DNA of 64,000 nt, from positions 62,001-126,000 of the forward strand of contig NZ_SNXY01000012.1 of the NCBI RefSeq assembly GCF_004362745.1, read 5' to 3'. Source of the DNA: Oharaeibacter diazotrophicus (GTDB lineage Bacteria > Pseudomonadota > Alphaproteobacteria > Rhizobiales > Pleomorphomonadaceae). Shown here in pieces: positions 12,074 through 21,844 of the stretch (its first letter is position 1; each line of letters begins with the position of its first letter). A program made the translations under genes and the position numbers. The notes below the pieces were generated by a model. That model saw only the letters and a list, made by a program, of their open reading frames with translations, was not told the DNA's origin and ran no database searches.

Positions 12074-13174
12074 TCAGGGTTGACCCCGACGGCCCCCCGG
12101 CAGCAACCGGCGCAGCGCGCCGACCAGCCCGCCCGAGCGGGCGGCCTTCTCGGCGCGGGCGAGGGCGCGGACGTCGTGGCGGAAGCGGATGTCGCGGATC
12201 GCCGGCAGGTCGAACACGGTGCCGCCCGGCGGCGCCGACAGCGGCGCGAGGTCGAGCGGCAGGGCGGCGACGAGGCGGTCCTCGTCGAGCGTCTTCTCCG
12301 TCCAGGTGGCGTCGATCGCCGCGATCAGCCGCTTCCAGGCGATCCGGCGGCCGGGCTGGCGAGCGTAGGCGGACAGGCGGGCGAGGCCGAGGCCGCGGTA
12401 GAGGTCGACGAAGCGGTCGTCGACCGGGCCGGGCGCGGCGAGGTCGACGTCGGCGAGGCCCTCGCGCCCGTTCACCAGCGGCAGGCAGGGAATGCCGTAG
12501 CTCTCGGCGACCACCATGCCGTGGAGCGAGGTCGAGACGATGCGCCGGCAGGACGCGACCTCGTCGACCCAGGCGCGCAGGCCCTCGGCCGACACCGGCG
12601 TGCAGGTGTTGATCAGACGAACGCCCTCGACGCCGGCGAGGTCGTAGGCGGCGAGACCCGACTTCGGCCGCGCCTCGTGGGCGCGGTCGGCGAGTTCGGA
12701 GAGGTGGAGGATCACGCCGAGCTCGTGGGTCTTCGCCACGGCCGGACGGTAGAAGCGCGGCAGCAGCCAGACCGGATCGCCGAAGGCGGCGCGTTCGGCC
12801 GCCTCGGCGCCGCCGAGACGGGCGGCGCTCAGCGGGCCGCGGGTGGCAGCGACCTCGATCCGCGTCCCGGGGGGCGGCGCGTAGGGAATGCGCTCGGCCG
12901 GACGGGCGCGCGGGTTGGCGTGGGGCGAGCAGCCGCTGCCCCAGACCGTCACCGTGCCGCCTTCGAAACCGTGGGCGACGGTGCCGACCGCGGCGAGGCG
13001 ATTGCGGACCGAGCGGAACGGCACGCGCTCGATCGGAAGGCCGGTCAGGAGCGCGACCATCACCGGCGACATGGCGTCGCCCCAGTTGAGATAGTCCATC
13101 TCCTCGGACGAACCGGCCCAGCCGAGGGGCACGCACCCGGTGTCGCGGACGAGGGCGCGCAGGTCGGAAGTCAT
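12074..13174 (-). CDS. Polysaccharide pyruvyl transferase family protein
   Basis: The 366-residue product resembles the polysaccharide pyruvyl transferase family, which adds ketal-linked pyruvate from PEP to sugars of exo- or capsular polysaccharide. Visible family marks are the N-terminal NWGDAMSP motif (the N-x-GD segment), VWGSGCSP, RGPLSAARLG, FGDPVWLLP and the C-terminal VSTSLHGMVVAESYGIP, which resembles the S-x-x-HG-hh-hA-x-x-x-x-hP signature. A GGAGAGA ribosome binding site precedes the ATG at 13,174. It is an accessory gene between trmB and adhP in an otherwise conserved cluster. The acceptor sugar cannot be told. Confidence 0.8.
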   Translation of the reverse strand: MTSDLRALVRDTGCVPLGWAGSSEEMDYLNWGDAMSPVMVALLTGLPIERVPFRSVRNRLAAVGTVAHGFEGGTVTVWGSGCSPHANPRARPAERIPYAPPPGTRIEVAATRGPLSAARLGGAEAAERAAFGDPVWLLPRFYRPAVAKTHELGVILHLSELADRAHEARPKSGLAAYDLAGVEGVRLINTCTPVSAEGLRAWVDEVASCRRIVSTSLHGMVVAESYGIPCLPLVNGREGLADVDLAAPGPVDDRFVDLYRGLGLARLSAYARQPGRRIAWKRLIAAIDATWTEKTLDEDRLVAALPLDLAPLSAPPGGTVFDLPAIRDIRFRHDVRALARAEKAARSGGLVGALRRLLPGGRRGQP

Positions 13175-13290
13175 CGGGTCGTCTCTCCGGATGCCGCGCG
13201 CCGGAGGTCGCGGGGCGAGGCGCCTGCCTTTACGGGAAAACGCGGGCGGCTGCAAAGCGGCCCCGCCGGCCGGACGCGCGAGCGACCGGA

Positions 13291-13980
13291 TCAGGCGCGC
13301 TCGAAGCTCAGGTAGTTGCCGCGCCGGCCCTCTCGGAGCGCCTTGGCCTCGTAGCGCGTGCCGGGCCAGCCGGCCCAGGGCGCGCGCCAGTCGTCCGGCC
13401 GGGTCGCGGTCCAGCGGAAGGCCGGGTGGCGGCGGACGTGGAACAGCGTCCAGTCGACGTAGCTGTCGATGTCGGAGGCGAAGTGGAAGGCACCGCCGGG
13501 CTTCAGCACGCGGGCGAAGCGGTCGAGGTTGTCGGGGCCGACGAAACGGCGCTTGAAGTGGCGCTTCTTCGGCCAGGGATCGGGATAGAGCAATACGACG
13601 CGGTCGAGCGAGGCGGCGGGCAGCCAGTCGAGCACCTTCACCGCGTCGGCATCGGAGACGCGGACGTTGGCGAGGTCGCGGGCGCGGACGGCGGCGAGCG
13701 CCTTGGCCATGCCGTTGACGAAGGGCTCGACGCCGACGAAGCCGACGTCGGGGCTCTCGCCGGCGCGGTGGACGAGGTGCTCGCCGCCGCCGAAGCCGAT
13801 CTCGAGACGGATCTCGGCGGGGACGTGCGGGAAGAGGTCGGCGAGCGCTTCCGGCGCCGGGCGGTCGAGCGGGAGGGCGAGGGTCGGCAGCAGGCCGGCG
13901 ATCAGGTCCGCCTGTCCGGCGCGGAGCGCCTTGCCCTTGCGCCGGCCGTAGAAGGCGGCGTCGCGGACGTCGTCGGTCAT
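13291..13980 (-). CDS. trmB: tRNA (guanine-N7)-methyltransferase
   Basis: Methylates G46 of the tRNA variable loop using SAM. The 229-residue protein shows the TrmB SAM motif [14 protein letters not shown], the acidic [10 protein letters not shown], and the family signature [18 protein letters not shown]. The C-terminal end [20 protein letters not shown] is also typical. It follows metK with a 70-bp gap that holds a perfect 13-bp hairpin. The metK-trmB order is conserved in rhizobia. Confidence 0.96.
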   Translation of the reverse strand: MTDDVRDAAFYGRRKGKALRAGQADLIAGLLPTLALPLDRPAPEALADLFPHVPAEIRLEIGFGGGEHLVHRAGESPDVGFVGVEPFVNGMAKALAAVRARDLANVRVSDADAVKVLDWLPAASLDRVVLLYPDPWPKKRHFKRRFVGPDNLDRFARVLKPGGAFHFASDIDSYVDWTLFHVRRHPAFRWTATRPDDWRAPWAGWPGTRYEAKALREGRRGNYLSFERA

Positions 13981-14006
13981 GGTGTCGATGGGTCTCTCGG
14001 GGGATG

Positions 14007-14036
14007 GCGACGGCGGCCCGAGCGGGCCGCCGTCGC
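14007..14036 (-). other. Perfect 13-bp hairpin between metK and trmB
   Basis: gcgacggcggccc and gggccgccgtcgc form a perfect 13-bp stem with a 4-base loop in the short gap after the metK stop. No T-run follows on the minus strand, so it may be a weak or Rho-assisted terminator, or an mRNA-stabilising element that lowers trmB expression relative to metK. Confidence 0.55.
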
Positions 14037-14050
14037 ATTCGGTCGGGCGG

Positions 14051-15229
14051 TCAGAGCAGCGCCGACTTCAGCGTCTCGGCGAGGTCGAGCTTCTCCCAGG
14101 AGAAGCCGCCGTCGTCCTCGGCCGGCCGGCCGAAGTGGCCGTAGGCGGAGGTGCGGGCGTAGATCGGCCGGTTGAGGCCGAGTCGCTCGCGGATGCCGCG
14201 CGGCGAGAGGCGGACGACGTCGCGATCCGACAGCAGCGCCTCGACCTTGGCCGGGTCGACGTGGCCGGTGTCGTGGAGGTCGACGTAGATCGACAGCGGG
14301 TCCGAGACGCCGATGGCGTAGGACAGCTGGATGGTGCAGCGGTCGGCGAGACCGGCGGCGACCACGTTCTTGGCGAGCCAACGCGCCGCGTAGGCGGCCG
14401 AGCGGTCGACCTTGGTCGGGTCCTTGCCGGAGAAGGCGCCGCCGCCGTGCGGGGCCGCGCCGCCGTAGGTGTCGACGATGATCTTGCGGCCGGTGAGGCC
14501 GGCGTCGCCGTCGGGACCGCCGATCACGAACTTTCCGGTCGGGTTGACGTGCCAGGACGTCTCGGACCCGATCCAGCCGGCCGGCAGGGTCGCGCGGATG
14601 TAGGGTTCGACGATCGCCCGGACGTCGGCCGAGGTGAGGTCGGGGTCGACGTGCTGGGTGGAGAGCACGATCGAGGTCGCCGCGACCGGCTTGCCGTCCA
14701 CGTAGCGCAGCGTCACCTGGCTCTTGGCGTCCGGGCCGAGCTTCGGCTCGGTGCCGTTCTTGCGGACCTCGGCGAGGCGGCGCAGGATCGCGTGGGCGTA
14801 GTAGATCGGCGCCGGCATCAGCTCCGGCGTCTCGCGGCAGGCATAGCCGAACATGATGCCCTGGTCGCCCGCGCCCTCGTCCTTGTCGCCGGCGGCGTCG
14901 ACGCCCTGGGCGATGTCGGCGGACTGGGCGTGCAGCAGCACGTCGATCTCCGCGGTCTCCCAGTGGAAGCCGTCCTGCTCGTAGCCGATGTCGCGGATGG
15001 CGAGCCGGGCGAGGTGGGAGATCAGGTCGGGCGTGATGGTCGAGGGTCCGCGGACCTCGCCGGCGATCACGACCTTGTTGGTGGTGGCGAGCGTCTCGCA
15101 GGCGACGCGGGCCTCGGGCGCCTGCGCCAGGAAGGCGTCGACGACGGTGTCGGAGATCCGGTCGCAGACCTTGTCCGGATGACCTTCGGACACGGATTCA
15201 CTGGTGAAGAGATAATTCCGCCGGGACAT
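14051..15229 (-). CDS. metK: S-adenosylmethionine synthetase
   Basis: Makes SAM from methionine and ATP. The 392-residue protein begins [20 protein letters not shown], the standard MetK start. It carries the ATP and Mg motifs [12 protein letters not shown] and [12 protein letters not shown] and the P-loop-like [17 protein letters not shown]. The frame is open 33 codons further upstream but that part is not conserved. The upstream gap to praR holds a long palindrome and a small CCACCCG-CGGGTGG hairpin, but no SAM riboswitch that I can recognise. It supplies SAM to the methyltransferases encoded nearby (TrmB, MiaB, RlmI-like and TrmH-like). Confidence 0.97.
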   Translation of the reverse strand: MSRRNYLFTSESVSEGHPDKVCDRISDTVVDAFLAQAPEARVACETLATTNKVVIAGEVRGPSTITPDLISHLARLAIRDIGYEQDGFHWETAEIDVLLHAQSADIAQGVDAAGDKDEGAGDQGIMFGYACRETPELMPAPIYYAHAILRRLAEVRKNGTEPKLGPDAKSQVTLRYVDGKPVAATSIVLSTQHVDPDLTSADVRAIVEPYIRATLPAGWIGSETSWHVNPTGKFVIGGPDGDAGLTGRKIIVDTYGGAAPHGGGAFSGKDPTKVDRSAAYAARWLAKNVVAAGLADRCTIQLSYAIGVSDPLSIYVDLHDTGHVDPAKVEALLSDRDVVRLSPRGIRERLGLNRPIYARTSAYGHFGRPAEDDGGFSWEKLDLAETLKSALL

Positions 15230-15346
15230 GGGATGACCCCTCAAAGTAGACGGACGGCTCCACCCGGACGGGTGGCCGGCCGCATCCTTTTCGCAAAGCG
15301 GTCGAGAGGGCGCAAGTGCGGTGCACACGCGGCGCGTTCGGCACCG

Positions 15347-15380
15347 TTCGGCCGGACGCTCGCGCGGGCGTCCGGCCGAA
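15347..15380 (-). other. Perfect 13-bp palindrome between praR and metK
   Basis: ttcggccggacgc and gcgtccggccgaa form a perfect 13-bp stem with an 8-base loop, 47 bp after the praR stop and 118 bp before the metK ATG. No T-run follows on either strand. It may end praR transcription, protect mRNA ends or bind a protein. Confidence 0.5.
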
Positions 15381-15426
15381 AGGGGCGATCGGCCGCGCGG
15401 CGCGGCCGAGGCTATCGACGCGGCGT

Positions 15427-15840
15427 TCAGGCCGGGGTGTCGTCGTCCGAGAGCGACTGGACGAGGTCGACGATCCGGCGGCGGACGCGGGCATCCTTGA
15501 TGCGGATGAAGGCCTTGTTGAGGGAGAGGCCCTCGGAGCTCGACAGGAAGTCCACCACGTAGGAGTGCGGCTGGTTCTCGGCGAAACCCATCGCCTCCTC
15601 CGGGGTGCCCGGCGCATCCTCGAAGAAGAAGGAGACGGGGACCTTGAGAACGGTCGCCGTGTGCTGCAGGCGGCTCGCACCGATACGGTTGGTGCCCTTC
15701 TCGTATTTCTGGATCTGCTGGAACGTGATGCCGAGCGCCTCGCCCAGCTTCTCCTGACTCATACCCAGCATCATGCGGCGGAGGCGAACCCGGCTACCGA
15801 CGTGGATGTCGATCGGATTCGGGGATTTCTTGCTTGCCAT
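15427..15840 (-). CDS. praR: XRE-family transcription regulator, PraR type
   Basis: This 137-residue protein has an N-terminal helix-turn-helix of the Cro/XRE type (residues about 15-70: [40 protein letters not shown]). The C-terminal half ([32 protein letters not shown]) is conserved in rhizobial homologues. The place between lnt and metK is the usual one for PraR, which represses attachment and biofilm genes in Rhizobium and controls virulence-like genes in Azorhizobium. That role is known from the family and not shown here. A strong promoter lies upstream, overlapping the lnt stop, with a leader of about 120 bases. Confidence 0.85.
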   Translation of the reverse strand: MASKKSPNPIDIHVGSRVRLRRMMLGMSQEKLGEALGITFQQIQKYEKGTNRIGASRLQHTATVLKVPVSFFFEDAPGTPEEAMGFAENQPHSYVVDFLSSSEGLSLNKAFIRIKDARVRRRIVDLVQSLSDDDTPA

Positions 15841-15888
15841 TCGATCATACTCGTTCGCGAGGTTATGTCTGCGGTATTCTTCTTTCTT

Positions 15889-15920
15889 GGTCGATCACCC
15901 GTTGTTGTGGTTCATCGACC
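15889..15920 (-). other. Inverted repeat in the praR leader
   Basis: ggtcgat and atcgacc form a perfect 7-bp inverted repeat around an 18-base spacer inside the predicted praR 5' leader. It could be a regulatory hairpin or a dyad operator for praR self-control. Support is weak. Confidence 0.3.
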
Positions 15921-15968
15921 AGCGGTGGTTCTCGCCCGGCTTCAAGTGACACGGGTCCACGCGTAGGA

Positions 15969-15997
15969 ATTGTCGGCCCGGGTCGTGGTCGTGTCAA
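15969..15997 (-). promoter_or_regulatory. Predicted sigma-70 promoter for praR
   Basis: On the minus strand, a consensus TTGACA (15,992-15,997) and GACAAT (15,969-15,974) are 17 bp apart. This is the best promoter match in the window. The -35 box overlaps the lnt stop codon. The start site would be near 15,962, leaving about 120 bases of leader before the praR ATG. Confidence 0.65.
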
Positions 15998-17604
15998 CGC
16001 TTCCACGCCAGCTTGCGGCCCCCCGCGACGAGGACAATGAACGAAAATACGTAGAACGTTAACAGCCAATATGAACCCATCCGCCGAAATACCACCGGCG
16101 GCGTTTCCGACGGTAACCGAGCGTCGAGCACGCCGCGCTCGCCCAGCCCGAGTTCGGCGGTGATTCGGCCGTAGCCGTCGACCACCGCGGAGACGCCGGT
16201 GTTGGCGGCGCGCACCATCGGCAGGCCCTCCTCGACGGCGCGGGTGCGCGCCTGGTCGAGGTGCTGCCACGGCCCGGCGGTGTGGCCGAACCAGCCGTCG
16301 TTGGTGAGGTTGAGCAGGAAGCCGGGGGGATGGGCGGGGTCGACGACGGCGCCGGAGAAGATCGCCTCGTAGCAGACCAGCGCCCCGGCGGAGGGGGCGC
16401 CGGGCACTGTCAGCGAGCGTCGGCCGGGGCCGGCGGAGAAGCCGCCGACCGCCGGGACGATCTGGCGCAGGCCGATCGCGCTCAGCCAGGATTCGAGCGG
16501 CAGGTATTCGCCGAAGGGGACGAGGTGGACCTTGTCGTAGGCGTCGACGATGCGGCCGCCGTCGTCGACGACGTAGATGCTGTTGTAGAAACGCCGCCCG
16601 CCGCCGGCGACCTCGATGCGCGGGGCGCCGGTGATCAGCGTGGTGCCGGTGGGCAACAGGTCGGCGATGCGGGCGAGGGCGTCGGGCTCCTCGGTTAGGA
16701 AGAAGGGCAGCGCCGTCTCCGGCCAGATCACGTGGGTGAAGCTGATCACCCCGAGCGTGTCCGGGCCGGTCTTCGTGTCGCTGAGCGCGACGAGGGTGTC
16801 GAGGGTGGCCTGCCGGTATTCCGGGCTCCACTTCTGCGCCTGGTCGATCGCCGGCTGGACGATGCGCAGGCGCACGCCCGGCACCACCGCCTCGCCGACC
16901 GGCGCGGCGCCGGAGAGCCGCCAGAGCCCGAAGCCGACGTCGCCGAGGAGGATCGCGCCGGCGAGCGCGAGCACGGCGATCCGCCAGCGTGGCCGTACGT
17001 CCGGGTCGTCGCCGAGGACGGCCGGGGCCGCCGCGACGACGACGATCAGGAAGGTCAGGGCGTCGACGCCGACGACGGAGGCGAGCTGCAGCGTCACGTC
17101 GGTGGCGCCGGCGGCCTGACCGAGGAGGTTCCAGGGAAAGCCCGTGAGGACGTGGCCGCGCAGCCATTCGGCGGCGGAGAGGCCGACGGCGAGCGCGAGG
17201 ATGCGCGCGGGTCCCTCGACCCAGACGAGGCGGGCGAAGGCGACGCCGGCGGCGGTGAAGAGGGCGAGGCCGGCCGGCAGCGCCACGACGGCGAAGGGCA
17301 TCAGGACGGCGAAACGGTCGGCCTCCACCAGGAAGGCCGCGCCGATCCACCACAGGCCGGCGAGGAAGTAGCCGAAGCCGAACCACCAGCCGACCGCCGC
17401 GGCGGGCCGGATCCGACGGACACCGCCGCGGCCGGCGGACACCGCGCCGTCGACCAGCCAGACCAGCACCGGCAGCGTCACGAAGAGCACGGGGGCGAGG
17501 TGCCAGGGCGCCATCGCCAGCGACGACACCGCTCCGGCGAGGAAGGCGGCGGCGAAGCGGCGCCAGCCCCAGAGCAGGATCACGGCATGGGCGAGCGAAC
17601 GCAT
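15994..17604 (-). CDS. lnt: Apolipoprotein N-acyltransferase
   Basis: An inner-membrane enzyme that adds the third acyl chain to the N-terminal Cys of lipoproteins. The 536-residue protein has about six N-terminal membrane segments, then a nitrilase-like periplasmic domain. The catalytic triad is visible: Glu in VIWPETALPFF (about residue 291), Lys in DAYDKVHLVPFGEYLP (about 358) and Cys in GALVCYEAIF (about 409). A last membrane helix follows near the C-terminus. The start at MRSLAHAVILLW has GAGGTG upstream; a longer open frame lacks homology. It follows corC with a 136-bp gap, as in other rhizobia. Confidence 0.96.
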   Translation of the reverse strand: MRSLAHAVILLWGWRRFAAAFLAGAVSSLAMAPWHLAPVLFVTLPVLVWLVDGAVSAGRGGVRRIRPAAAVGWWFGFGYFLAGLWWIGAAFLVEADRFAVLMPFAVVALPAGLALFTAAGVAFARLVWVEGPARILALAVGLSAAEWLRGHVLTGFPWNLLGQAAGATDVTLQLASVVGVDALTFLIVVVAAAPAVLGDDPDVRPRWRIAVLALAGAILLGDVGFGLWRLSGAAPVGEAVVPGVRLRIVQPAIDQAQKWSPEYRQATLDTLVALSDTKTGPDTLGVISFTHVIWPETALPFFLTEEPDALARIADLLPTGTTLITGAPRIEVAGGGRRFYNSIYVVDDGGRIVDAYDKVHLVPFGEYLPLESWLSAIGLRQIVPAVGGFSAGPGRRSLTVPGAPSAGALVCYEAIFSGAVVDPAHPPGFLLNLTNDGWFGHTAGPWQHLDQARTRAVEEGLPMVRAANTGVSAVVDGYGRITAELGLGERGVLDARLPSETPPVVFRRMGSYWLLTFYVFSFIVLVAGGRKLAWKR

Positions 17605-17740
17605 CGGCACCTCGGGCAGGCGGCGGTTCGCCCGCGCCACCTGCCGGGTCGGCCGCCGAATCGGTGGGCCGAGCGTGGTGTCCCCGCGCCGGAGGGTCAA
17701 GGCCGCCGGCGAACCGGCGGCCGTCGCGAGGGATGCGACG

Positions 17741-18745
17741 TCAGGCCGCCGAGGCGGCGCCCTCGCCGGTGGCGACGATGCGCACGGTCTTGATGCGGCG
17801 GGCGTCGGCGTCGAGCACCTCGACCTCGAAGCCGGGCAGTTCGTCGAGCGTCAGCACCTCGCCCCGGGCGGGGATGCGGCCGAGCGCGGAGAACAACAGG
17901 CCGCCGAGGGTGTCGACCTCCTCCTCGTGGACCGTCACGTCGAAGCCCGGCCCGAGCACGGCGGCGACCTCGTCGAGGTCGGCGCGGGCGTCGGCGAGGA
18001 ACACCCCGGGCGCGACCGCGCGCACCGGCGGGCCGTCCTCGACGTCGTGCTCGTCGTCGATCTCGCCGACGATGGTCTCGACGATGTCCTCCATCGAGAC
18101 GAGGCCGTCGGTGCCGCCGTATTCGTCGATCACGAGGGCCATCTGGACGCGCGAGGCCTGCATCTTGGCCAACAGCGTCGCCGCCGGCATCGACGGCGGC
18201 ACGAACAGGACGTTGCGCACCAGTCCGGTCTCGCCGAGGGTGCGGGTCAGGTCGACGGCGGAAAGGTCGAGCACCGCGGTGGCGTCGTCCTCGGCGTCCG
18301 GCGGGGCGGGGCGGGCGGCGCCGGCCGTGATCAGCGCCATCAGGTCCTTGATGTGGACCATGCCGACGGCGTCGTCGAGCGTCTCTCGGTAGACCGGCAT
18401 GCGGCTGTGGCCGGAGTTCTCGAACAGCTGGACGAGGTCGGACAGCGTGGTGTCGATCTCGACGGCGTCGATGTCGGCGCGCGGCACCATGACGTCGTCG
18501 ACGCGGGTCTCGCGCAGGCGCAGGATGTTGCGGATCAGCTGGCGTTCCTCGGGCGAGAAGGCCGCGTCGAGCGCGTCCTCCTGGCTCAGCGCCTGCTCGA
18601 GGTTCTGGCGCAGCGAGGCGGAGGGCTTGAAGCCGAAGGCTTCCCTGAGCCTGCCCAGCCAGGACGGCGGCACGCCGCCGGCATCGGTCGGAAGCACCGT
18701 GCCGGGGACGGCCGCGGGGCTACTCTGCGTCTCGGTGTCGCTCAT
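17741..18745 (-). CDS. corC: CorC/HlyC-type CBS domain protein
   Basis: A 334-residue cytosolic protein with two CBS domains (starting at TRVDDVMVPRADIDAVEIDT and at FVPPSMPAATLLAKMQASRVQ, with the signature ALVIDEYGGTDGLVSMEDIVE). The C-terminal CorC_HlyC domain shows DLDEVAAVLG, VDTLGGLLFSALGRIP and a final VEVLDADARRIKTVRI. It lacks the DUF21 membrane domain, so it is the short CorC form linked to magnesium and cobalt efflux or to nucleotide sensing. The older name haemolysin is not supported functionally. It lies 39 bp after ybeY in the same operon. Confidence 0.9.
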   Translation of the reverse strand: MSDTETQSSPAAVPGTVLPTDAGGVPPSWLGRLREAFGFKPSASLRQNLEQALSQEDALDAAFSPEERQLIRNILRLRETRVDDVMVPRADIDAVEIDTTLSDLVQLFENSGHSRMPVYRETLDDAVGMVHIKDLMALITAGAARPAPPDAEDDATAVLDLSAVDLTRTLGETGLVRNVLFVPPSMPAATLLAKMQASRVQMALVIDEYGGTDGLVSMEDIVETIVGEIDDEHDVEDGPPVRAVAPGVFLADARADLDEVAAVLGPGFDVTVHEEEVDTLGGLLFSALGRIPARGEVLTLDELPGFEVEVLDADARRIKTVRIVATGEGAASAA

Positions 18746-18784
18746 CGTCTCCCGGTCGTCCCTCCCGGTCCGCCCCAGCGGCCG

Positions 18785-19288
18785 TCACCCCACCAGCGGG
18801 GCGTCGGCATAGGGGTCCGGGATGTCGAGCGCCGCCAGGATGGCCGTCTCCAGACGCTCCATCTCCTCGGCCTCGTCGTCTTCCATGTGGTCGTAACCCA
18901 CGAGGTGCAGGAATCCGTGGACGACCATGTGCGTCAAATGATGCCGGAAAGGAAGCCCGCCGTCGACGGCCTCCCTGTCGACGGTCTCGCGGGCGATCAC
19001 GATGTCGCCGAGCAGAGGCCCGTAGGCGTCGGCGTCGGGGTCGTCCTGCGGGAAGGACAGCACGTTGGTCGGCTTGTCGATGCCGCGGTGACGGGCGTTG
19101 AGCACGCGGATGCCGGCGTCGTCGGTGAGCACCACCGACACCTCCGAGCCGTCGAGGATCTCGGCGTCGGCGCGGGCGGCCGCGGCGGCGACCGCGGTCT
19201 CGACCAGCGCGACCAGCGCCGCCTCGCCTTCCGGCCAGTCGCCGGCCTCGACCAGCACGTCGACGGCGATCGCGGGAGCGGCGGTCAC
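18785..19288 (-). CDS. ybeY: Endoribonuclease / rRNA maturation factor YbeY
   Basis: YbeY is a zinc-dependent RNase for 16S rRNA 3' end maturation and ribosome quality control. The 167-residue protein contains the zinc motif H-x3-H-x5-H as [11 protein letters not shown] and the conserved upstream segments [18 protein letters not shown] and LLGDIVIA. Its start overlaps the phoH stop by 4 bp (ATGA), showing tight translational coupling. The PhoH-YbeY pairing is widely conserved. Confidence 0.95.
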   Translation of the reverse strand: MTAAPAIAVDVLVEAGDWPEGEAALVALVETAVAAAAARADAEILDGSEVSVVLTDDAGIRVLNARHRGIDKPTNVLSFPQDDPDADAYGPLLGDIVIARETVDREAVDGGLPFRHHLTHMVVHGFLHLVGYDHMEDDEAEEMERLETAILAALDIPDPYADAPLVG

Positions 19289-20319
19289 GAGGCGCTCTCC
19301 TTCGGCTGGCGCGCCTTCTCGGCGGCCTGCAGGCGCTCGCGGCCGTCGTCGTCGTAGGCCTTGACGATGCGGCCGACCAGTTCGTGGCGCACCACGTCCT
19401 CGTGGCCGAAGCGCACCTGCACCACGCCTTGGGTCTCCTTCAGGATCCGCGTCGCCTCGACGAGGCCCGAGACCTGGCCGGGCGGCAGGTCGATCTGCGA
19501 GGGGTCGCCGGTGACGATCATCTTGGATCCGTCGCCGAGGCGGGTCAGGAACATCTTCATCTGCATCGACGTGGTGTTCTGCGCCTCGTCGAGGATGACG
19601 GCGGCGTTGGCGAGGGTGCGTCCGCGCATGAAGGCGAGCGGGGCGACCTCGATGGCGCCGGAGGTCAGAGCGCGCTCGACCTTGTCGGGCTGCATCATGT
19701 CGTATAGCGCGTCGTAGAGCGGGCGCAGGTAGGGGTCGATCTTCTCGCGCATGTCGCCGGGCAGGAAGCCGAGGCGCTCGCCGGCCTCGACCGCCGGACG
19801 CGACAGGATCAGGCGGGCGACCTCGCCGCGCTCGAGCAGCGCGGCGGCGTAGGCGACGGCGAGATAGGTCTTGCCGGTGCCGGCCGGGCCGAGGCCGAAC
19901 ACCAGCGAGGAGCGGTCCATCGCCCGGATGTAGGCGTCCTGCGCCGGGTTGCGGGCGACCACGGTCTTCCGGCGGGTCGCGATCTGGGCGAGCTTCAGCC
20001 GCGTCTTCGGCTCCAGCGTCGGCAGCGCGAGCTGGCCCTCGAGGCTGATCGCCATCCGGATCGCGCCCTCGACGTCGCCCGGGGCGATCTGCTGGCCGGC
20101 CTGGAGACGGGCGTAGAGCGCCTCCAGGACGTCGCGGGCGCGGGCGCAGGCCTCGTGCGGGCCGCGGATGGTGACCTGGTTGCCGCGGGCGGTGGCGTCG
20201 ACGCCGAGCTTCTGCTCGATCAGCGCGAGGTTCTGGTCGAACTGCCCGTAGAGGTGCCCGATCAGGCGGTTGTCGTCGAACACGAGCACCACGTGGGTCA
20301 GGTCCGAGGCGTGCGTCAT
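19285..20319 (-). CDS. phoH: PhoH family ATPase
   Basis: A cytosolic ATPase/RNA helicase-like protein of 344 residues. An N-terminal KH-like part ([20 protein letters not shown]) precedes the PhoH domain, with Walker [19 protein letters not shown], the [17 protein letters not shown] segment, Walker [13 protein letters not shown] and the arginine-containing [20 protein letters not shown]. It lies 106 bp after miaB and overlaps ybeY by 4 bp. It probably works with YbeY in rRNA or RNA turnover. Confidence 0.94.
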   Translation of the reverse strand: MTHASDLTHVVLVFDDNRLIGHLYGQFDQNLALIEQKLGVDATARGNQVTIRGPHEACARARDVLEALYARLQAGQQIAPGDVEGAIRMAISLEGQLALPTLEPKTRLKLAQIATRRKTVVARNPAQDAYIRAMDRSSLVFGLGPAGTGKTYLAVAYAAALLERGEVARLILSRPAVEAGERLGFLPGDMREKIDPYLRPLYDALYDMMQPDKVERALTSGAIEVAPLAFMRGRTLANAAVILDEAQNTTSMQMKMFLTRLGDGSKMIVTGDPSQIDLPPGQVSGLVEATRILKETQGVVQVRFGHEDVVRHELVGRIVKAYDDDGRERLQAAEKARQPKESAS

Positions 20320-20425
20320 TGGCTCTCCGGTGCGGCCGGGGTGGAGGGTCCCGTGGATCTCACCGGCGGTGATCCGGCGTCGTGGGCCGACGCCGCCGCC
20401 GCGAGGAACTGGCCCGCGCGCCCGC

Positions 20426-21844
20426 TCACGCCCTCAGCCGAACGGCGCCGTCCGCGGCCGGTTCCGCGAGGCGCCCGTCGAGGCTGTGGTGGCCGGCGGC
20501 GAGGATCTCGACCGCGGCGATCCCGCCGATCAGGTCGGCCGGCGCCGCGACGTGGACCGCCTGGAGCCAGGGCGAGCGCCCGACCAGTTGGCCCGGGTCG
20601 CGCCCGGCCTTCTCGAACAGCACCGGCACGACGAGGCCGACGCGGCTCTTCAGGAAGGCGGCCTCCTGCTCGTCGATCAGCGCCTGGAGGCGGGCGAGAC
20701 GCTCGGTCTTGACCGGCTCCGGCACCTGATCCGATTCGGACGCGGCCGGGGTGCCCGGGCGCGGCGAATACTTGAAGGTGAAGCACGAGGCGTAACCGAC
20801 GGCGCGCACCAGGGCGAGCGTCGCCTCGAAGTCGGCGTCGGTCTCGCCGGGGAAGCCGACGATGAAGTCGCCGGAGAGGGCGATGTCCGGACGCGCCGCG
20901 CGGATCCGCTCGACCAGCGTCAGATAGTCGGCGGCGCCGTGGCGGCGGTTCATGGCGGCGAGCACGCGGTCGGAACCCGACTGCACCGGCAGGTGCAGGT
21001 AGGGCATCAGCTCGGGCAGGTCGCGGTGGGCGGCGATCAGGGCGTCGTCCATGTCGCGCGGGTGGCTGGTGGTGTAGCGCAGCCGGGCGAGCCCCGGCAC
21101 GGCGGCGAGACGGCGGACCAGCCGGGCGAGGCTCCAGGCGTCGCCGTCCGGGCCGACGCCGTGGTAGGCGTTGACGTTCTGGCCGAGCAGGGTGACCTCG
21201 CGCACGCCGGCGGCGACCAGCGCCTCGGCCTCGGCGACGACACGCTCGACCGGCCGCGACAGTTCTGCGCCGCGGGTGTAGGGCACGACGCAGAAGGTGC
21301 AGAACTTGTCGCAGCCCTCTTGCACGGTCAGGAAGGCGGTCACCCCCCGGCCGCGGACGCGCTCGGCGACCGGTTCGGGCAGGTGGTCGAACTTGTCCTC
21401 GGCGGGGAACTCGGTGTCGACCGCGCGCGGACGCGCCTTCGAGGGCACCCGGCCGGTGCCGGCGGCCGGGCGCTCGCCGGCCTTCACGCGCTCGAGCAGC
21501 TCGGGCAGCCGGTGGTAGGACTGCGGGCCGAACACCATGTCGACCACGGGCGCACGGCGGATGATCTCCTCGCCCTCGGCCTGGGCGACGCAGCCGGCGA
21601 CGGCGACGGTGACGTCGCGCCCGGTGGTCTCCTCGAGCTTGCGGATCTTGCCGAGCTCCGAATAGACCTTATCGGCCGCCTTCTCGCGGATGTGGCAGGT
21701 GTTGAGGACGACGAGGTCGGCGGCCTCGATCCGGTCGGTCTCGTCGTAGCCGAGCGTGGCGAGCGTGTCCGACATGCGCGCGCTGTCGTACACGTTCATC
21801 TGGCAGCCGTAGGTCTTGATGAAGACCGTCTTGTTCGCCGTCAC
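20426..21844 (-). CDS. miaB: tRNA-2-methylthio-N6-dimethylallyladenosine synthase
   Basis: A radical-SAM methylthiotransferase acting on i6A37 of tRNA. The 472-residue protein has the UPF0004 domain with three cluster-binding Cys ([38 protein letters not shown]). The radical-SAM CxxxCxxC motif ([16 protein letters not shown]) and a C-terminal TRAM domain follow. The start is a GTG at 21,844 that overlaps the plsC stop (GTGA) with GAGG upstream; the longer open frame has no homology before [13 protein letters not shown]. It needs SAM, made by nearby metK, and acts on isopentenylated tRNA. Confidence 0.95.
   Translation of the reverse strand: MTANKTVFIKTYGCQMNVYDSARMSDTLATLGYDETDRIEAADLVVLNTCHIREKAADKVYSELGKIRKLEETTGRDVTVAVAGCVAQAEGEEIIRRAPVVDMVFGPQSYHRLPELLERVKAGERPAAGTGRVPSKARPRAVDTEFPAEDKFDHLPEPVAERVRGRGVTAFLTVQEGCDKFCTFCVVPYTRGAELSRPVERVVAEAEALVAAGVREVTLLGQNVNAYHGVGPDGDAWSLARLVRRLAAVPGLARLRYTTSHPRDMDDALIAAHRDLPELMPYLHLPVQSGSDRVLAAMNRRHGAADYLTLVERIRAARPDIALSGDFIVGFPGETDADFEATLALVRAVGYASCFTFKYSPRPGTPAASESDQVPEPVKTERLARLQALIDEQEAAFLKSRVGLVVPVLFEKAGRDPGQLVGRSPWLQAVHVAAPADLIGGIAAVEILAAGHHSLDGRLAEPAADGAVRLRA

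Noticed and set aside
15230-15426. SAM riboswitch upstream of metK
   Set aside because: The leader has hairpins but I could not match the conserved cores of the SAM-II or SAM/SAH riboswitches known in alphaproteobacteria. A covariance model search would decide.
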